A stretch of DNA of 64,000 nt from Scolanthus callimorphus (Eukaryota; Cnidaria; Anthozoa; Actiniaria; Edwardsiidae): positions 6,229,912 to 6,293,911 of the forward strand of contig CM066920.1 in the NCBI GenBank assembly GCA_033964015.1. Direction: 5' to 3'. Made by a program: the position numbers and the translations under genes. Below are positions 55,501 to 58,500 of the stretch, piece after piece (the first letter of the stretch is position 1; each line of letters starts with the position of its first letter). Below the pieces are notes generated by a model that saw only the letters and a list, made by a program, of their open reading frames with translations, searched no databases and was not told the origin of the DNA.

Positions 55501-58500
55501 GACCTTGTTCAATCGCGAGCCGATCAGCTGCCTCCGTAACACGTAGATAAGCTGGCTGGAGTGATCCTCTTGGAGAAAGCGCGCCTCCTTGGTTGTCAGA
55601 TAGTGTACACCGTGCTTTGGACATAAGAGTAAACAATCAAAGCGACGCAATGGCAAACTCGTGGATGATGAGCCATCAACTATAATACTATATTACAGTC
55701 AGTCAGTATAGGACATTTGCAGGTCATTTGACTACGTCTACCAGAATCCTTTTCAGTTTTCTTTTCTTATGCAGGTAAGCCGCTATTGGAGACAATAGGC
55801 AGTAATTGCGCGAACAAAAGGGACAACGCAAAGGTTTCTGGTAGTCGTAGTAAAAAACGCCGTAAAATTTCCTATTGCAGTGAGTACACATTATCTTGGA
55901 TTAAATACTTCAGAAGACTCGGTGGCCCTCTATGGCTTGTCATCATTCCGGATCTTGATGGATTTCCTGTGGTAAGAGATCGCGGGCGCAACCGTAATCT
56001 AGTTCTCAAACCCTTTTGACCGTGCTAACGACAACGCCAAAGGCGTGACAGAAAAGATACAAGAGAAGCTGGTGTCAATATGAAACTCGTTTGGATGCTC
56101 AGCTACATGGTAACCTTGTCCCCAGTTCCTCACTGTCATGAAAGGCCGCGCAGCTAACGCGGCCTGGGGGCCTGGGAGACTGGGAGGGGCGCTGGGAGAT
56201 GCGGTTAGTCTAAAATGATCACCTTTTTAGGAATACGCCCGTGCTCGGGTAGAGCCTGAGACATCAGGCACGCCACTACACTCAATAGATGCCTTTCTTT
56301 GTTACGCTCTAGTGCGCATGCCTGATCTTGTAACTCGAGCACGCGAGGCATCCAGGCCATGGTCAGCGGTACTAGCGTGGTAACGAGGCTATTGTAGAGA
56401 TGGTAATTAGACGGGACGGTCTTCAGAGACGAGGGAGCGGCAAGGTTGAACCAGATGCTTGAGATGGACAAGGTCACATCCACACGACGGGCTAACTCTG
56501 CATCCTGGAACATATCAACAAAACCAGCACTTTCGTGGGCAACCTCGTCCCAGGGTCTTCTCGGTCGTTTTCAAAATGGCGGTTGACTAGGGAGAAGACC
56601 CTAGGGGAGGCTGAGTCATATGTCACCATCTCGAAACAAACTTCGTTCCCATGTTTTCAAACAGTGGTCATGCGTGGTGGGTCCAGGGTCTTCTCGGTCG
56701 TTTTCAAAATGACGGTTAGCTCGGGAGGGTCTTCTCGGTCGTTTTCAAAATGACGGTTAGCTCGGGAGAAGACTCTGGGGGAGGCTGAGTCACATGATCG
56801 TTTCGAAGCAAAGGACAACCTCGTTTCCATGTCCTCAGACAGTAGTCATGTGACTCAGCCTCCTCCTTGTGCTCGACCAACCGCCATCTTGAAAATTACC
56901 CACAAGACCCTGGGAACGAGGTTGGCTGCAATGCTCGCCTTTGACTATCGATCCCCATTTTGAGGGAATCGCACAAAATTTACTAGGTATGGTTATTCAG
57001 ACTTATTTCTAACAATGTATTCTAGTGCCGTTTTCAAATTTTGATGATTCATGAGGAGCTTTACCCCGTTCTAGATTTTGGCCCCCCTGTGGCTAGTGAA
57101 CATTTCATGTCCACTTTTGCTCCACAGGGGCCGTAATATTATGCCGCGCTTAAAGCAGTAAGAACAGGTAATCATCCTATTCACACCCAAGGATTAATGC
57201 TCAGTGCTGACAGAATCGCTCAATAAATATCATACACACAAAGGTCAAAAAGAGTCCAGGAATATTAAACTACAGAGCATGTGTATCGTCCTTTGCGATA
57301 AAAGCCCGCTGGATTAGTGAGCTCCACTACTGACCTAGTAGCAAGCCTACACGCGTTATCATTACCTTAACAAAGTTAACAATTTACGTAGGCTTAGCCA
57401 TTTTTGTCCAACTTCAAGAGCACTGTTTTTATACTGAATTTGTTGAGAATATTATTTCACAAACGTTTAATAATATAATGTATAATAACGTTTGGACATC
57501 CCCACTGCTAGGTTTTGGTGAGCTATACCGTCAGCCAGATGAAGTTATCACGGCTATGCGGCACAGTACACCGGGTCTCTAATTAAATATCTATGGCATA
57601 AACTTTGGACATCCCAAGCGCTAGATTTTGGTGAGCTATACCGTCAGCCAGGTGAAATTATCACAGCTATGCGGTATAGTACACCGGGTCAATAATAATT
57701 AGATATCTACAATAAAGTTTGGACATCCCCACCGCTAGATTTTGGTGAGCTATACCGTCAGCCAGGTGAAATTATCACAGCTATGCGGTATAGTACACCG
57801 GGTCTCTAATAATTAAATATCTACAATAAACTTTGGACATCCCCACCACTAGATTTTGGTGAGCTATACCGTCAGCCAGGTGAAATTATCACAGCTATGC
57901 AGTATAGTACACCGGGTCAATAATAATTAGATATCTACAATAAACTTTGGACATCCCCACCACTAGATTTTGGTGAGCTATACCGTCAGCCAGGTGAAAT
58001 TATCACAGCTATGCAGTATAGTGCACCGGGTCTCTAATAATTAAATATCTACAATAAACTTTGGATATCCCCACCGCTAGCTTTTGGTGAGCTATACCGT
58101 CAGCCAGGTGAAATTATCACAGCTATGCAGTATAGTACACCGGGTCAATAATAATTAGATGTCTACAATAAACTTTGGACATCCCCACCACTAGATTTTG
58201 GTGAGCTATACCGTCAGCCAGGTGAAATTATCACAGCTATGCGGTATAGTACACCGGGTCAATAATAAATAAATATCTACAATAAACTTTGGACATCCCC
58301 ACCACTAGATTTTGGTGAGCTATACCGTCAGCCAGGTGAAATTATCACAGCTATGCAGTATAGTGCACCGGGTCTCTAATAATTAAATATCTACAATAAA
58401 CTTTGGACATCCCCACCACTAGATTTTGGTGAGCTATACCGTCAGCCAGGTGAAATTATCACAGCTATGCGGTATAGTACACCGGGTCTCTAATAATTAA

